NCBI GenBank assembly: GCA_009733575.1
Contig: ML769570.1
Location: 62,001 to 126,000, forward strand
From: Gymnopus androsaceus JB14
Lineage: Eukaryota; Basidiomycota; Agaricomycetes; Agaricales; Omphalotaceae
Reading direction: 5' to 3'
DNA: 64,000 nucleotides
Numbering within the stretch: the stretch's first letter is position 1; every line of letters starts with the position of its first letter. Below the pieces are notes generated by a model. The model made no database searches and was not told the DNA's origin. It worked only from the letters and a program-made list of their open reading frames with translations. Position numbers and translations under genes: made by a program. Shown piece by piece: positions 23,160-34,859 of the stretch.

Positions 23160-24370
23160 TTTAGTATCAACTGCCACTCTGCTCGTTTATGATTATTGCT
23201 TGACCTTGGATCTGGAATGTGAATTTGTATGGTCTAACCTGCGCAGATGGTCCAATGCTTTGTATCTGATACAAAGATACCTGCCCTTTCTTGACATGAT
23301 GCTATTGCTCACAAGTGAGAGCTGAGGGCACAATTTGAAGTGACGGCTAGTGACTCAATTTACTACTAGGCACCTTTTGCATCTGACCTCGACGAAAAGT
23401 ACTGCTACATTGTGCTCGACGCCGGTCTCTGTGCGTGACTTTCTTTGATAGGCTACCAATACTGATAACTGTGTCCAGGGATGCATATCGGAGGAATATG
23501 TTTATCGGAAGGTAGCTAAGTGCTCTGTTATCATTCCCTATTATGTTCTCTTGAATTCAATCATACATAGTGGTGCTATCGATGCGAGTGTGGGCCATAT
23601 CCAGAGATCGCTTTCGACACCATTTTGCCTATATCTTATCTGCCTCACTTCGTTGGTGTTTTCATTGCGACATTAACTGTAACAGGTATATTCTCCAACA
23701 GAACAGACTGTATGTCATTCTTTACAATTCTCCTTTTTTTCTTTGACACCGTATGCACAGATGCTCCGCTTCCGCTCCCAGAACCACTGCGAGGTTGTCT
23801 GCACACACAGAACCCCATAGGATATGCATTAGTATTTGGAATATTAGTGCTATATGAATGCGGTGCGTGGCCGGTAGCTTCTGCATTCCGTCAAAAACTA
23901 ACCTGTATACAATACTATGAAGGCTGTTTCCTGTTCATCATCCATCCTGCGATTTCGCAATGTGAGTAATAGCTTACCTGTGTCCAACTTATCATCTGAG
24001 CCAGACGAACATATAAGTCAAAAACAAAAAAACTGTTGCTATCTTTATAACCCTGTGTATCGGGACGGTGAGTAGCTATCTTCTTGATACACCGCCCTAA
24101 ATTTATTTTTTAGGTGTATTTCAGTATATTCTCCTTTTTGGTAAGTTCTGAACCTTGCTCGACTGTTAGCCTCCTTTTTGACTCGCAGCCGCCTATACAA
24201 GTATTGGCCAGTATCAACATTGCCCTGGTCTTCGGTATATCGGTATGATACGTTACATCTCATGGCACATCTCTAATGTACCTTGATATTCAGATTGGTC
24301 TGGGCTACGTCTGCATGCCGTAGGAGTACTCATATAAGCTGCAGACTTCACCAGCTGATGAAATTTTTCA
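23160..24370 (+). pseudogene. DUF6533-type seven-TM protein relic
   Basis: Conceptual exons show the usual order of this fungal membrane family. The first helix and loop read LRRWSNALYLIQRYLPFLDM near 23235. Next comes a segment like ASDLDEKYCYIVLDA, then the motif LRVWAISRDRF-like (MRVWAISRDRF near 23585), then PLPLPEPLRGCL followed by a hydrophobic helix (YALVFGILVLYECG). DUF6533 proteins are Agaricomycete membrane proteins of unknown role, often in large families. The exons are in different frames, several splice sites are poor, and the C-terminal half dissolves after about 24000. I call it a relic. Confidence 0.5.
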
Positions 24371-24634
24371 TACTAGCTTGAGGCGTGTCTTACATTCCAT
24401 TACAACCAGTCGAATGGTGCTTCACATCCGCCAAGCAATGGACACCTCAGTGACCTACTCTGATGGAGGATCCCCTGTCTTCAATATCTCTAGCCAATCT
24501 GATGTTACCAGGAGTATCCATTTTAGGGCAGTACATCCAACGGAAACGGAAGCTTGATAAAATGCAGGTTAAAATTTGCTAGCTACTAGTACAGTTTTGA
24601 TCGATTCATGACTTTGTAAATACACTATACTTTT

Positions 24635-25745
24635 AATAATCCCAAGATAGCATAACACGGTAACGAATCTTCCCGTCTTTAAGCTTCTGAATCGCTTCGT
24701 TAATGCCTTCTTCGGACATTGGAAATTTCTCAATCATAGGCTTAACGTTGTTTCGGTCAGCGAACTCGAGCATTTTGTTGCTGGTATTCATTCGTGTGAG
24801 TGTTTGTGTTTAACGAGAAGGAAGAACTCAGTGGATGTAATGCGTCGCAAGAATAGTTCCAACATTTTTGGTTCGCGATTAATAGTCTGCTGATGAGTGC
24901 AGTCGAGCTGTGCCTCTGGAACAGTCAAAGGCATGGATTGTGGCCTCCTGAGCTAAGATAGGATAGTATTGTCCAAGGTCAACCAAGGACGAAGTCGTTC
25001 ATGATCAAACGGTCTATCAGTTTGGAGCTCAACACCTTTTGTCACATAAAATTCCTTCGCGCCCAGAGATAATACTTCGTCCTACTTTGAATCGGTTACC
25101 AGAGAATGCAACGATATCGCAACCCATTTTCGTGGATCGCAAGATGACCAAGACCACTGATACCCACAATCCCGACTCGATCGATAGGCCTGCAGTATTC
25201 AATTAAAGGCGTGAAGACAGTTGCGCTGCCGCACATGAGTGGGCCAGCGTATTTGGATGGGAGCCCATCAGGTATGCGGAACAACCAACCTTTCTTTCCA
25301 CACGCCGATGTCGCTGAAGGAGCCTTGATCAAAGTCGCTTTGACCGTACATCTTTGCGTCTGGGCAGTAACGATTGCTCCCGGAGAGGCACTGTGAGCAG
25401 ACACCACACGCCTTGGGCTCATATCCCCAACCTACTCGGTCACCTTCTTTGAGCAAGGTACAGGAGGTTCCCACAGCTTTGACAATTCCGACAGCTAAAG
25501 AAAGCGCAGGTAGGTCAGGCGGATGCGTCGAACAGAACCTTGAATCTCACCTTCGTGCCCCAGTGCTATATCTTGATTCAGATAATGCAAGTCTCTGCCA
25601 CAGAGTCCCCTTTGTGACGGAGAGGTTAGTTTATACGCTTGATAATGGTAAACACGATGCCACTCACGAATGGGTGACTTGAACAAGGACTTCATCAGAC
25701 TCTAGTTTTCCACAAGTTGAAGAAGATTTTACGACCTTCCCTTCC
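24635..25745 (-). pseudogene. Zinc-dependent alcohol dehydrogenase (cinnamyl-ADH type) relic
   Basis: Read on the minus strand, the N-terminal catalytic zinc region is LCGRDLHYLNQDIALGHE near 25560. The structural zinc loop is GDRVGWGYEPKACGVC-QCLSGSNRYC near 25400. The nucleotide-binding region is PLMCGSATVFTPLIEYC and RVGIVGISGLGHLAI near 25150-25230. The C-terminus is SEEGINEAIQKLKDGKIRYR and VMLSWDY near 24640-24720. This is the medium-chain NADP-dependent ADH family, which reduces aromatic or aliphatic aldehydes in the cytosol. About 300 bp of the Rossmann fold between 24800 and 25090 is unreadable, and frames shift repeatedly, so it is not functional. Confidence 0.75.
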
Positions 25746-26559
25746 TTCGATCCGTGAAAAGTTATTGGGTAGTGAAGAGTTCTTGGAAGAATCGCTAATC
25801 TCTTACAAGCGCTTCTGCCGTGATGTCATGAATCGATCGGGGCATCTTCAGCGTGCTCAAGCAGCCATAAATTCCTAAGAGCAGAAATGACAAGTACAGT
25901 GGAATGATACTGGCAAGTGTTTCATCGCGTCCTGATATTTAAATTCGGAAATTCGCACAGGTGCCCCTTTTGAGAATTGAGGCTCTTCACCGAGATACCC
26001 AGTAAATTTATACTTCTTGATGGAGAGGAATCAATAGTTTCTGCTCCAGGATTGAGATGCCAAGAGGCGAACACTGTATCACCGGATATGGGATATGATA
26101 TTGTGTAAGAGTCAGGGAATGTCCGAGTTTCGTACAGATGCCCTTTTCGTTGCCTTTTCGAAAGTTGAGGCTCACCGAGATACTCAGTGAACTACCGGAT
26201 ATGATATCGAAGACCAGCTCGCAGACTTGAAGTTGTTGGATAGCCAAAGTTCTTGCAATTTGAATGCTGGGACGAGTCCAGCTGCAAGTATATCATCAGC
26301 TCATCTTCACTGGTCTGTCGCATAAAGACCAGCGTTACTACGACTTTGTCTACTATGTCGACTGCCTGTGAATAACAGGAGAAAATGACACGCATGGGTG
26401 AACGCCTACGTGTGGCCAGATTTCTATAAGATTGAGAACGGTGGTGTCAATACAGTAGTAGGCTGGGGTAGACGAAGCGGCAGGCGACCAAATATCATGA
26501 ATTTTGATTCTTTGCGTCTACTTTCGACAAGTTATCCGTAAACCAAGCTTCTAATTCAC
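25746..26559. other. Spacer with a diverged tandem duplication
   Basis: Two diverged copies of GAGGCTCTTCACCGAGATAC or GAGGCTCACCGAGATACTCA lie about 175 bp apart (25980 and 26165), each preceded by a GATGCCC-like block. No gene was recognised. Confidence 0.45.
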
Positions 26560-27032
26560 GTAGGCGACGATGCATGCAATTGAAAGGCAAAGCGTTCAAT
26601 TCTAAGCGCTAAACAAATGAACAAGGGCGTCTAAACTAGAATTGAACATGACCTCATTCATCACTAGCACTTGTTTCTTGCTCTTAAACAATTCCTTCTT
26701 TCGATTCTACAGTGATATCCAGACTAGTTCTCTGTCTTCCGCCTCTACCACTGCCCTCCTTCTTTCGCAGATCAGGTCGAGTCCTTCGGAATTCAATGGA
26801 TATTTAGTCTTGTCGCGTTGAAGAGTCGGGAGCAAAGTGCGTTGAAAAATTACTCCGAGTCTGCGAGTTAACCTGAAGTGCATTAAATCACAGCTTCCAA
26901 GCATTCTCGAGTAACCCCTGGAGCTTGTGTTCTCTTGCTACCATTTGTCCTCGCGTTGGCGCATTCAAGTATATCTCGACATCATAATTCAACACCATCC
27001 TGAGCCTTGCCGTGGGCGATCCAATAATCTAA
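26560..27032 (+). repeat. GH16 5' flanking unit, copy c (left flank of the giant element)
   Basis: TCTGTCTTCCGCCTCTACCA, AAGCGCTAAAC and the terminal block GGGCGATCCAATAATCTAA match copy a. The homology stops exactly at 27032, and its continuation (TAACGTTCAATATCACAG) is found at 51122. Confidence 0.75.
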
Positions 27033-27646
27033 CACTGCGGGGATGAGAGCATAAACGGACCGAAAATATACTGAAAATATGACGAGGATATAGACTATTT
27101 CCGCCACGTATTCAGCGCCTGAATAAGGTGAAGAAATACGAAGGTTATTGTTAAAATCTGCACAATTTTATTTGCGTATGAGCGCCGCCGAAAGGGGAAA
27201 GAAATTTAAAAAATTTATCACTTTTCATCCAGCCGTTTATTGAAAGTATTCCTTAATTAACCTGGCTATGGTTAGGGTAATAATAATAACAAATTTCTTA
27301 TGTTTTACGCGCCCAGGTTATGTTAATGTTTTTCGGAACAGTCTCAAAATAAGGTCATAAAAGTTACATGAACAAAATTTAAAATTTTCTCTCAATTTCC
27401 TTATCATTTCCCCCCCCATAAAAATTTGAAGAAATTGTGAGTATTTTTTGAAAAAACTTGGAGAGAATATTTGCAACGATATCGTGGACGTCGAGACGTC
27501 GCGGATCCACGATTTCTGGATATCGAGAACGATATTTACACGATATCCACGATGTCACAAATTTCGTTACTATCTGTATATTGCAGGCGGAAACTGACAC
27601 TGCAAAAAGGATGTTATGATTATCAAAAGAAATCCAGGAGAGATGA
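27033..27646 (+). repeat. Left terminal inverted repeat of the giant element
   Basis: This AT-rich repeat ends internally at CCAGGAGAGATGA. Its inner 170 bp (27470-27640) is rich in nested palindromes such as ATATCGTGG with CCACGAT, and GACGTCGAGACGTC. The partner is 50509-51121, and a partial third copy lies at 53196-53586. Confidence 0.85.
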
Positions 27647-27708
27647 ATTTGATATTGATATTTTTGCATATAAAGATCCTTATATAACACCTTTTGAGTT
27701 CGCCCATT

Positions 27709-29460
27709 TCAAGTCAATGATGTGCGTGTTCCGGGACATCTCTGTTCTCTAAGGTGGCGCTGACGAGCTTGCACAAGTGAGAATGTCGTCCCGCAACCAC
27801 GCAGACAGGTGAACCGTTGCGTTTTATCATGAGCGCGAATGTGGCCTATTTCACCGTAATTGTCAATAGGATCAATTGGAAAAGACAGCAACTGTCCAAC
27901 ACTACCTTGCAAAGTTTGTTTGGTTCCCAACTCCGCGAAGCAAATGTGACAAAGAAAACTCTTTGAGCTCTTACTCAACGATGGGCTCAGGGGAACCTGT
28001 AGGATGTCCCGGAATTGACGGTATGACAAGATGGAAGGACTGTGATTGCCTAAAGTAACTAGCATGTATCAGACAACTCGTCACACAGAACACTTTCAAG
28101 TACTCACAAGCCTATGGCTTCCCCGTCACGTTGTATCGTCGCTCGATCGCTCCGTTAAGTCTCTAAATGCGAACCCCCAATTAAATAACCCCGACGGGCC
28201 GATGTTGTGCGGTAGTTTACGTCGGGGAGATGACCTTGTTGAGATCGCGAGGTATGTGAATATTCATCGGGAGATGGAGACCGATGGGTCGAAGTTGTGC
28301 GCTAACATGTAGGTTAGAACATTTCGCTGGAAACAAAATTATAAAACCCACCATGGAACTACTTCTATGGAGTTCCCCTCCGTGCATCGATGGAGGGTTA
28401 GGACTAGTGAACCCACTCATGGCTTCCGGAATCACACTCATCGGGCTGATATTGGCCATCATGCTATGCGGCTCCGCCAGCATGTCGAATTGTGATATGG
28501 CAGTAGAGTTTGATTCAGGTGAGGACTGGCCACGGTAGGTGTGCCCTGGATGGTAATCCGAGTACGAGACGTACATCGAAGCGCGTTGGGGTACTGAAGG
28601 AGGAAAAATCCGAGGTTCCTCTTCAGGGATCGGTCGGGAAGGAGGAGGTAGTGCCATGATTGGAGGCATAGGTGACAGTTCGTGGGGAGGGGGAATTGTG
28701 AACCCAACAAACGGTCCGTCAGCTGGAATCATGCCATCGGGTGGGATGTTTATTGGAGGATGGCGAGGGGACGGCGGAATATTGTGGACGATAACGGGAT
28801 ATATCTGACCTGTCGTAGTGCTTGGCAGAGGAGGGGCAACTGGGGCAGTCTGGATGGGTGCAGAAGGATGTGGCGGATGTGGCGGAGGTGGAGGTGGAGG
28901 ATAATCTTGTGGCTGAGGTGACGAGCGACGGGTACTGCTAGAAGGTTCAAATGGCATGGGATGTGGCAAAGGAGGTTCCGATTCTAGGTCATCACCCTCG
29001 GTATAAGAAGTCTCTCCATCTCCAATAGCAGCACTTTGCAACGCATGAGCCCTTTTTTCACTTGTTTGACTACGCCATGCTTCGAAACTGGGCGGTTCGA
29101 CCTCCGTTCCATTGCTGCCCGTACCGGTTATGTCTATGTAGGCGGAGAAATAAACAGACTGCTACTCACCAACTGCGCCATTCGAAGAGAAAGTCGAAAC
29201 AATACTGGTAAAACGGATCCAGATCTTGAATATCACTCAATAACCTGAAAATAATTGTCATTTAGAAAGCTGAACGATCGAGAGCTAGATCTAGAACAAC
29301 TTACCCGTCCATGAGACAAGATGAAGGAAGTTGCGGAAGAGCGAGGCTGTTCAGTGGCACACACATCAATCAATTTTTGAACACACAACGGTTCATACTT
29401 TCTATCATTAGTGCGAGAACATCTCCAGAAAATCAAATGTATTACATCATTACGATTCAA
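27709..29460 (-). CDS. Proline-rich protein with C-terminal C2H2-like zinc finger
   Basis: Reading from 29460 down, the N-terminal exon has RKYEPLCVQKLIDVCATEQ and SSATSFILSHG. The next reads SDIQDLDPFYQYCFDFLFEW, and the third carries SFEAWRSQTSEKRAHALQ. A long proline-rich exon follows (29041-28330). The last exons contain FLCHICFAELGTKQTL, then FTCLRGCGTTFSLVQARQ and RHLREQRC, a C2H2 or atypical zinc-finger arrangement. This suggests a nuclear DNA-binding regulator. The intron at 29247-29305 leaves the frame uncertain and some acceptors are non-ideal, so the model is approximate. It lies just inside the left TIR. It may be cargo or a host gene engulfed by the element. Confidence 0.5.
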
Positions 29461-29586
29461 CGCTTTGACATGATGGAATTAAGTACTTTGCTCAATATTG
29501 AGTTTTAAGTATAGGTTAGCCAAAACTCGGACCGAAGGTCCTTAAACCAGAAATCAAAAAGAAAAGTCAGCAATTTGAGTTTCGAG

Positions 29587-32165
29587 TCATCCTGGAAAAA
29601 GACGATCATCGTTCGGAATGTGAATTCGAAGTAATGATGCACGAAATGCATCGTGGAGACCTCGTTGCTCTAGTCTCGAAGGTATGTCCATCCTAAAGGT
29701 GGAATTTCCGACAGGAATGAGCGGGGCATACGGCTGATGTTCAGTTGACCCGTCGGTTTCAGGGTGATATGCACTGGACATTTTTAGTTTAGTGCCAATC
29801 AAATTATGCAAGTGAGTCCAAAACGTGCTCGTAAATACTGAGTCGCGATCACTGATAATGTTCTTAGGGAGTCCGTGATGTTTATAGACTTCGGAGAAGA
29901 CTAGTTCTGCAATTTGTTTAGCCTTGTAGGTTGTTTTACTGGGGATACAGTGTACCATTCCCGTTAGAAGATCAATGATAACCGTTATCATGTCGTATGT
30001 TCCGTTTCGGTCCTTCGACTCAGGCAGGGGACCAACAAAGTCCATTGCAATAGATTCCCAGGGATAGCTTGGGACCGGTAAGGGATTCAGTAATCCATAT
30101 GGGTGAGCATTGTTCGGTTTTGTACGCTTGCATGTGGGACAAGATTTACAGTATGAATCCACATCTGATATTAGGTCTTTCCACCAAACATGGTCTCGAA
30201 GGTAATCCATTGTTTTCTTTGGCCCGAGATGGGCTAGAAGCGAGTGAGCTTCATCAATAATGCATTCTCTAATGTTTCGGCCATTTACGGTGAGTTTCGG
30301 GATGCATAGGACTTTCCTGTCCCGTAATTTCAGATACACAAGACCGTCAGATACTTCAAAGTTTCGGAAGTCCTTAGGTTTGTCAATAATTTTCTTGAAT
30401 ATTGAATCGTTCTTGTACTGATTCTTTAGGATAACTTCTAAATCCAGTTTGGATCGACTTGCCGCCAATGCTGCAAGTAGGGATGTGTTTGTCGATTCTC
30501 GTGGAACATCATCCGTTTCTACTGGTTCAGGGTCAGGTCCTGAATTCTGGGATTCGCTTGGTGTTTCCAAATGTTCAAGTTCCTGTTCCTTTTCAGGGTT
30601 GGTAGGGGGAGTTTCAGGCAAAGTGAGATCTAGATGGGTACTCACGCCCTCCTTTCGTTCTTCACGGGGACCGTGCAAGACGAAACGTTTATTTTTCATC
30701 CGGCGAGCAAATTCCCAGCTATTTTCAACCCTTTTTCCAGCATTACAAGTACTCATTGCGAATAATTCAGGTATCAATGATGCAGCCTCAAGATCAACAA
30801 GCACGGGCATTGTCACATTGTGCACTAAAAGTGCGTCGTTATCAACAACATCATGGTATGTGTACTCACTGCGAGCACGCACAGTTCCTGGCTGATCATT
30901 TGAGTAGATTCGCGATAAGGCATCAGCAAGGATGTTATCTTCACCAGGTACATATTCAACTTCAAAGTTGAACTCGGCAATTTTTTCAAGCCATCGAGCT
31001 TGTCTGCCGGACAAGTCTTTCTGCTTCAGTAGGTGTATAAGACCTTTATGGTCTGTAACCCATTTAAATTGCACACCTTGTAATATGTCGCGATGGCGTA
31101 GCATTGTTTCGACACCAGCCAACATTTCAATTTCATGAACAGGGTAATTTTGCTGAGCTGAATTCAGCTTGGCAGAATAGAATGCTGCTGCTTTGGCAGT
31201 TTTCCGATTATCACCCTGACATATAGCGCCACCAATCCCAGTTGCGCACCCATCAGTAATCATCCATACAGGGGGCGCGTCCTCAGCATAATTCAGAGGT
31301 ACACGATGGTGGTCTTTGGCACCACCTGCAAGATGTTTGACATCCTCGAAGGCTCGTTGTTCAACGTAAGTCCATCGGAAAGGCACAGTATCTCCTGGTG
31401 ATTGAACTAAGATGGCCCATCGGTACCCGTACCAGGCCAATGTCATCGGCAAGATATCCGACAGAGCCCAAAAAGCCTCGGAGGAGATCACGATTGGTCG
31501 GGGTTGGCCATTTCAGAATGGCATCGATTTTATGTGGGTCCATCCGGATACCCTTGTCATCAATTATGCAGCCTAATAACTTTAGTTCTTTAGGCAAGAA
31601 ATTGAGTTTTCCTTCACTCAGGTAAAGCTTTTCTCGTTTCAAAATGTCAATTATTATTTTAACATGTTTTACATGATCTTCTAGTGTTTCTGAATAGATA
31701 ACAATATCATCAAGATACACATCCATGAAACGACCAATGTATTCTGAGAAAATATAGTCCATGAGTCCCTGGTAAGTTACCGGGCCATTACAATCCCCTT
31801 GTTGTATAACAAGACTCACCATGTTACCATCCGGCGTAGTTACAGCTGTGCGTGGTACATGTTCTGGGACAATTGGGATCTGTTCATAGGCATCTTTGCC
31901 GTCAATAATTGAACGATATTTTGCACGGGCAACTCGCCTTTTGATCCTTTCAATATCCGGCATAGGAGAGGAAAGTTTGCGAGTGTTAGCATTTCGTGCA
32001 CGCAAGTCGACAACGACGCGCATTTTAGTACTGCCAGGTTTCGGGATTAGTAACATGGGTACCGTATTACCAGAACTGCTCATTTTCCACCTACCCGAAC
32101 CCAAGTACGCATCGCGTTTCCCGGCCCATTCGCTCCGGAACTTTTCTGGGCACTTTGACTGGCCT
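29587..32165 (-). mobile_element. Ty3/gypsy retrotransposon pol, truncated at both ends
   Basis: The minus strand encodes reverse transcriptase, starting at SEWAGKRDAYLG near 32130. It contains VVDLRARNANT, the active site YLDDIVIYSE near 31700 and LLGCIIDDKGI. RNase H follows (WMITDGCATGIGGA and VTDHKGLIHLL), then the zinc-binding HLGPKKTMDYL with CKSCPTCKRTKP and the integrase core (MDFVGPLPES, IISDRDSVF, SSAYHPETDGSTE). A frame break separates RT and RNase H near 31400. Directly after GSTE the sequence jumps to the extreme C-terminal LRIHIPNDDRLFPG, so an internal deletion has removed the third catalytic residue of the integrase. Gag, protease and both LTRs are missing. At 32165 it is cut by a TIR element. 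It is inactive. Confidence 0.88.
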
Positions 32166-33105
32166 CCAGGGTGCGGTAGGCGGGAACTGCCAGGCTCGAT
32201 TTAAAAATATTTTCAAGTCCCATCCCGGTTGCAAGGCCGAACTGCCTGGTGGACCCGTGTAACTTAACTAATATGCTGCCTTCACAAATGATATCAAGGG
32301 ATTAACAGAAGCAAAGCGAAGCTATGGAACACTGTCTCACTGAACGTAGACGACTATCGAAAGGCCTAGCTGCGGAGACCATACAGCCTGCAGGTAGCCA
32401 AGAAGTTGTCACTGATATCCTTCAGGGTAAGTAGGTTGCTTCAAAGTATTGATCATTTTCTGGCCAGTCTACTAGAGGTTATGAACCGGGTTTCAATGAC
32501 AAGAGTATTTAAGATTTAAGTATGTGTCAATGTGAAGTATGGAACTAAGAAAGGAGCAGTAAGTAGACTAATTGATTCTGAAGTAGTAGTGGTTAATCTG
32601 AAACAGAGCAAGATCCTTCATATATCTGTAAGTAAATTAATGCTCGGTCAAGCTCCCGAGGTCGATTGCGTAGTTGTGAGACGCATATATGCGTGCAGAG
32701 TGGACAGGGGCATCAGCAAAACCTGGGTGAACTATGGATTGCTATGGATTGCTATGAGTTGCTCTACAGCACTGTACAGAAGCTCCAATACAATCCATAG
32801 CAGTCATAGAACTGTCCAGTTCTGGACAGATGGGGACCTTGCTATGGGACCACCCAGGTTTTGCTGATGAGGTACGAGCAGGTGAGCTTTTTGGAAGGCA
32901 AGGTAAGGTGGTCGGATGAATTGTAATGCCTCATGCAGGGAATGGCATCACAGAGCGCGGTATAGCCCAGTTTTTCAGTATAAGTAGACCTTAGAGTACT
33001 TCAGTTTAATCAGGCTATCCGGGTTGTTCAGCCTCGTAACTCGGCCAGGATTAGAAAAATATTTTTTAATTGAACCTGGCAGTTCCCGCCTACTGCATCC
33101 AGGGT
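32160..33105. mobile_element. Non-autonomous TIR element of about 945 bp
   Basis: GTAGGCGGGAACTGCCAGG at about 32175 is matched in inverse at 33075-33093. Homology of the inverted arms extends about 90 bp inward. The element has no transposase and interrupts the gypsy reverse transcriptase at its left edge. Its exact tips and target duplication are not resolved. Confidence 0.6.
32709..32871. mobile_element. Nested MITE of about 163 bp
   Basis: CATCAGCAAAACCTGGGTG on the left is a perfect inverse of CACCCAGGTTTTGCTGATG on the right. The inside also folds on itself (CTATGGATTGCTATG with CAATCCATAGCAG). It sits inside the 945-bp element and has no coding capacity. Confidence 0.65.
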
Positions 33106-33139
33106 AAGATTTTCGACTCATCGATTAGTGGGATTGTAT

Positions 33140-33690
33140 GATTTATCTACGACTGCGACAGCAAGTTACAAGAAGATAAAACTGACTCGTTGAAATAGCT
33201 TATAGGGAACTCTCCAGTCTTCCATCCGGGAAACTCAAGGGAACCAGCAAATGTCTCTCCAATGATATTGACCATATTGGGAGCGGTCCATTCGAGTCCA
33301 GTATGTTCAGAATAGAGACAGGGTTTCCCATTAAAGCTTCTGCTGGAATTTCTCAAATCTACCGAACTGCACCTCTTTCGAAGTGCCTGAACATATCACT
33401 TCATTGTACTTAGTCTGGGATATGATACACTCGAATAGGGGGGAGCTCGATTCATTCATCAAGAAAACAATGGCGCGTGCACGATTTATTGAAGCGGTAG
33501 AGGAAGAGAAACAGAAACAGCATTCGAACGAATACAGATATTGTAATGGCAGAGCCATCCGAGACTCCAACTCCAACAGCAGCAACAGTGTTATTCGAGG
33601 ATTCGGAAGGTAGCAGCGAGGAAGATTCAGAAGATAGCGGTGAAGAGGCATTACGATTCACGGAGAATACCTCGTCTCTCAGTCTTCTTT
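33140..33690. other. Stretch with short acidic frame, unassigned
   Basis: A plus-strand frame at 33546-33761 contains an acidic run (EDSEGSSEEDSEDSGEE), and an overlapping frame has KKTMARARFIEAVEEEKQK. Neither is linked to a recognisable gene. The acidic frame ends within the repeat family that starts near 33690. Confidence 0.25.
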
Positions 33691-34690
33691 TCGCGGCCTT
33701 TAGCCATCTTAAAGATTCGGAAATATGTGCATTGTTTTCTAACTACGAGTACTCGACATAAGTTGGACTTACCAGGACTACGTTGAAGTTGAGACGAGAG
33801 AGTAAAAGGGTGTGACATAACGCTTGACTGACATGGTATGCTGTAACGACTGCTTTGTGCTGACGTTTATCGATAAACGTCAGCACAAAGCAGTCAGTTA
33901 CAGCATACCATGTCAGTCAAGCGTTATGTCACACCCTTTTACTCTCTCAGTCTCAACTTTGACATCAGCGGATCCAATACAGTATTCCGCTACGGCTCTT
34001 CGATGCGGTCAGTGCCCTTACGTACGTTAAATGCACTCGTATAAGCGTCCTCAAGAAACTCCGCAGTTACGAAAATCATGCATATTGGCGAACAGCAATA
34101 CGCGCTTCTCCGCTGGTACAAACAGCATGAAGAGGAAGAGCTCCTTAAACCTCTCGAAGAAATTGAAAGCTAGCGTTAGTGTCTCTCGAAAAACAGAATC
34201 GATACCCGCATATCCTAAATGTGTTCCGTATCATTATCCTCCTTCGACGCCGGTAAGACAAGGGGGCAATTGCACGATTTATTTATTTTTGCTGACAAAC
34301 GTTTGCAGACGGAATCTAAGTGCGACTCTCAAACAAGCAGCCGAGCCTCGTTGGGAATCCGAGGCAGCAGAAGCACATTATCTCCTGCAGCTAACGAACA
34401 CGTCGTCTTGAACCAGCAGGAACATGTAAGTGCTATGTTATTCCTCGCGAGCTATCCAGATATACTGAGTCCTTATGTCAATGACTTCCACTACTACTAC
34501 TACTACTACTACTATCAGAACCAGGGACCTAGGCCAAATCCTCAAGTACGCGCTCTCGCATCTTGGGGTGGGATGATCTGAAAGGGAAAGGAATTTGGGG
34601 ATGTCGGGTTTACAGGGATAATAATTGTTGCATGCTGTCTCGAGAACATTAAATGCAGCCTATTGATACAAATTCTAGGAGAATCTGAAA
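33690..34690 (+). repeat. Fold-back element family, copy 1
   Basis: Homologous to 47040-48520. The shared order is GGCCTTTAGCC, AAATATGT, a long palindrome, GATCCAATACAGTATTC, ATGCACTCGTATAAGCG, a short conserved frame (GEQQYALLRWYKQHEEEELL), and TGCATGCTGTCTCGAGAACA. A CTA microsatellite lies at 34492-34515. The conserved frame suggests a decayed gene carried by the repeat. Confidence 0.65.
33786..33960. repeat. Long near-perfect palindrome (about 87-bp arms)
   Basis: The arms run from AAGTTGAGAC through GACATAACGCTTGACTGAC and CTGCTTTGTGCTGACG to a centre at TTTATCGATAAA, with almost no spacer. Only a few bases mismatch. It would extrude as a cruciform. Confidence 0.9.
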
Positions 34691-34859
34691 GGTTTTGTTC
34701 TCAAAGTAAAGAGTGAATAAAGAGAACAAGATAATTTAACTGTACCTCACAGCACCGTCATATAGTGGGTCGGCCTGTCTTTCCGTCAAACACCTATAGG
34801 TGAAAGTTAGACACTGAGATAGAAGAGTAGATATGCGTATACCTTTGGATAAGGAAGTA

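Noticed and set aside
34490..34516. CTA trinucleotide run
   Set aside because: It is an ordinary microsatellite inside the fold-back element copy.
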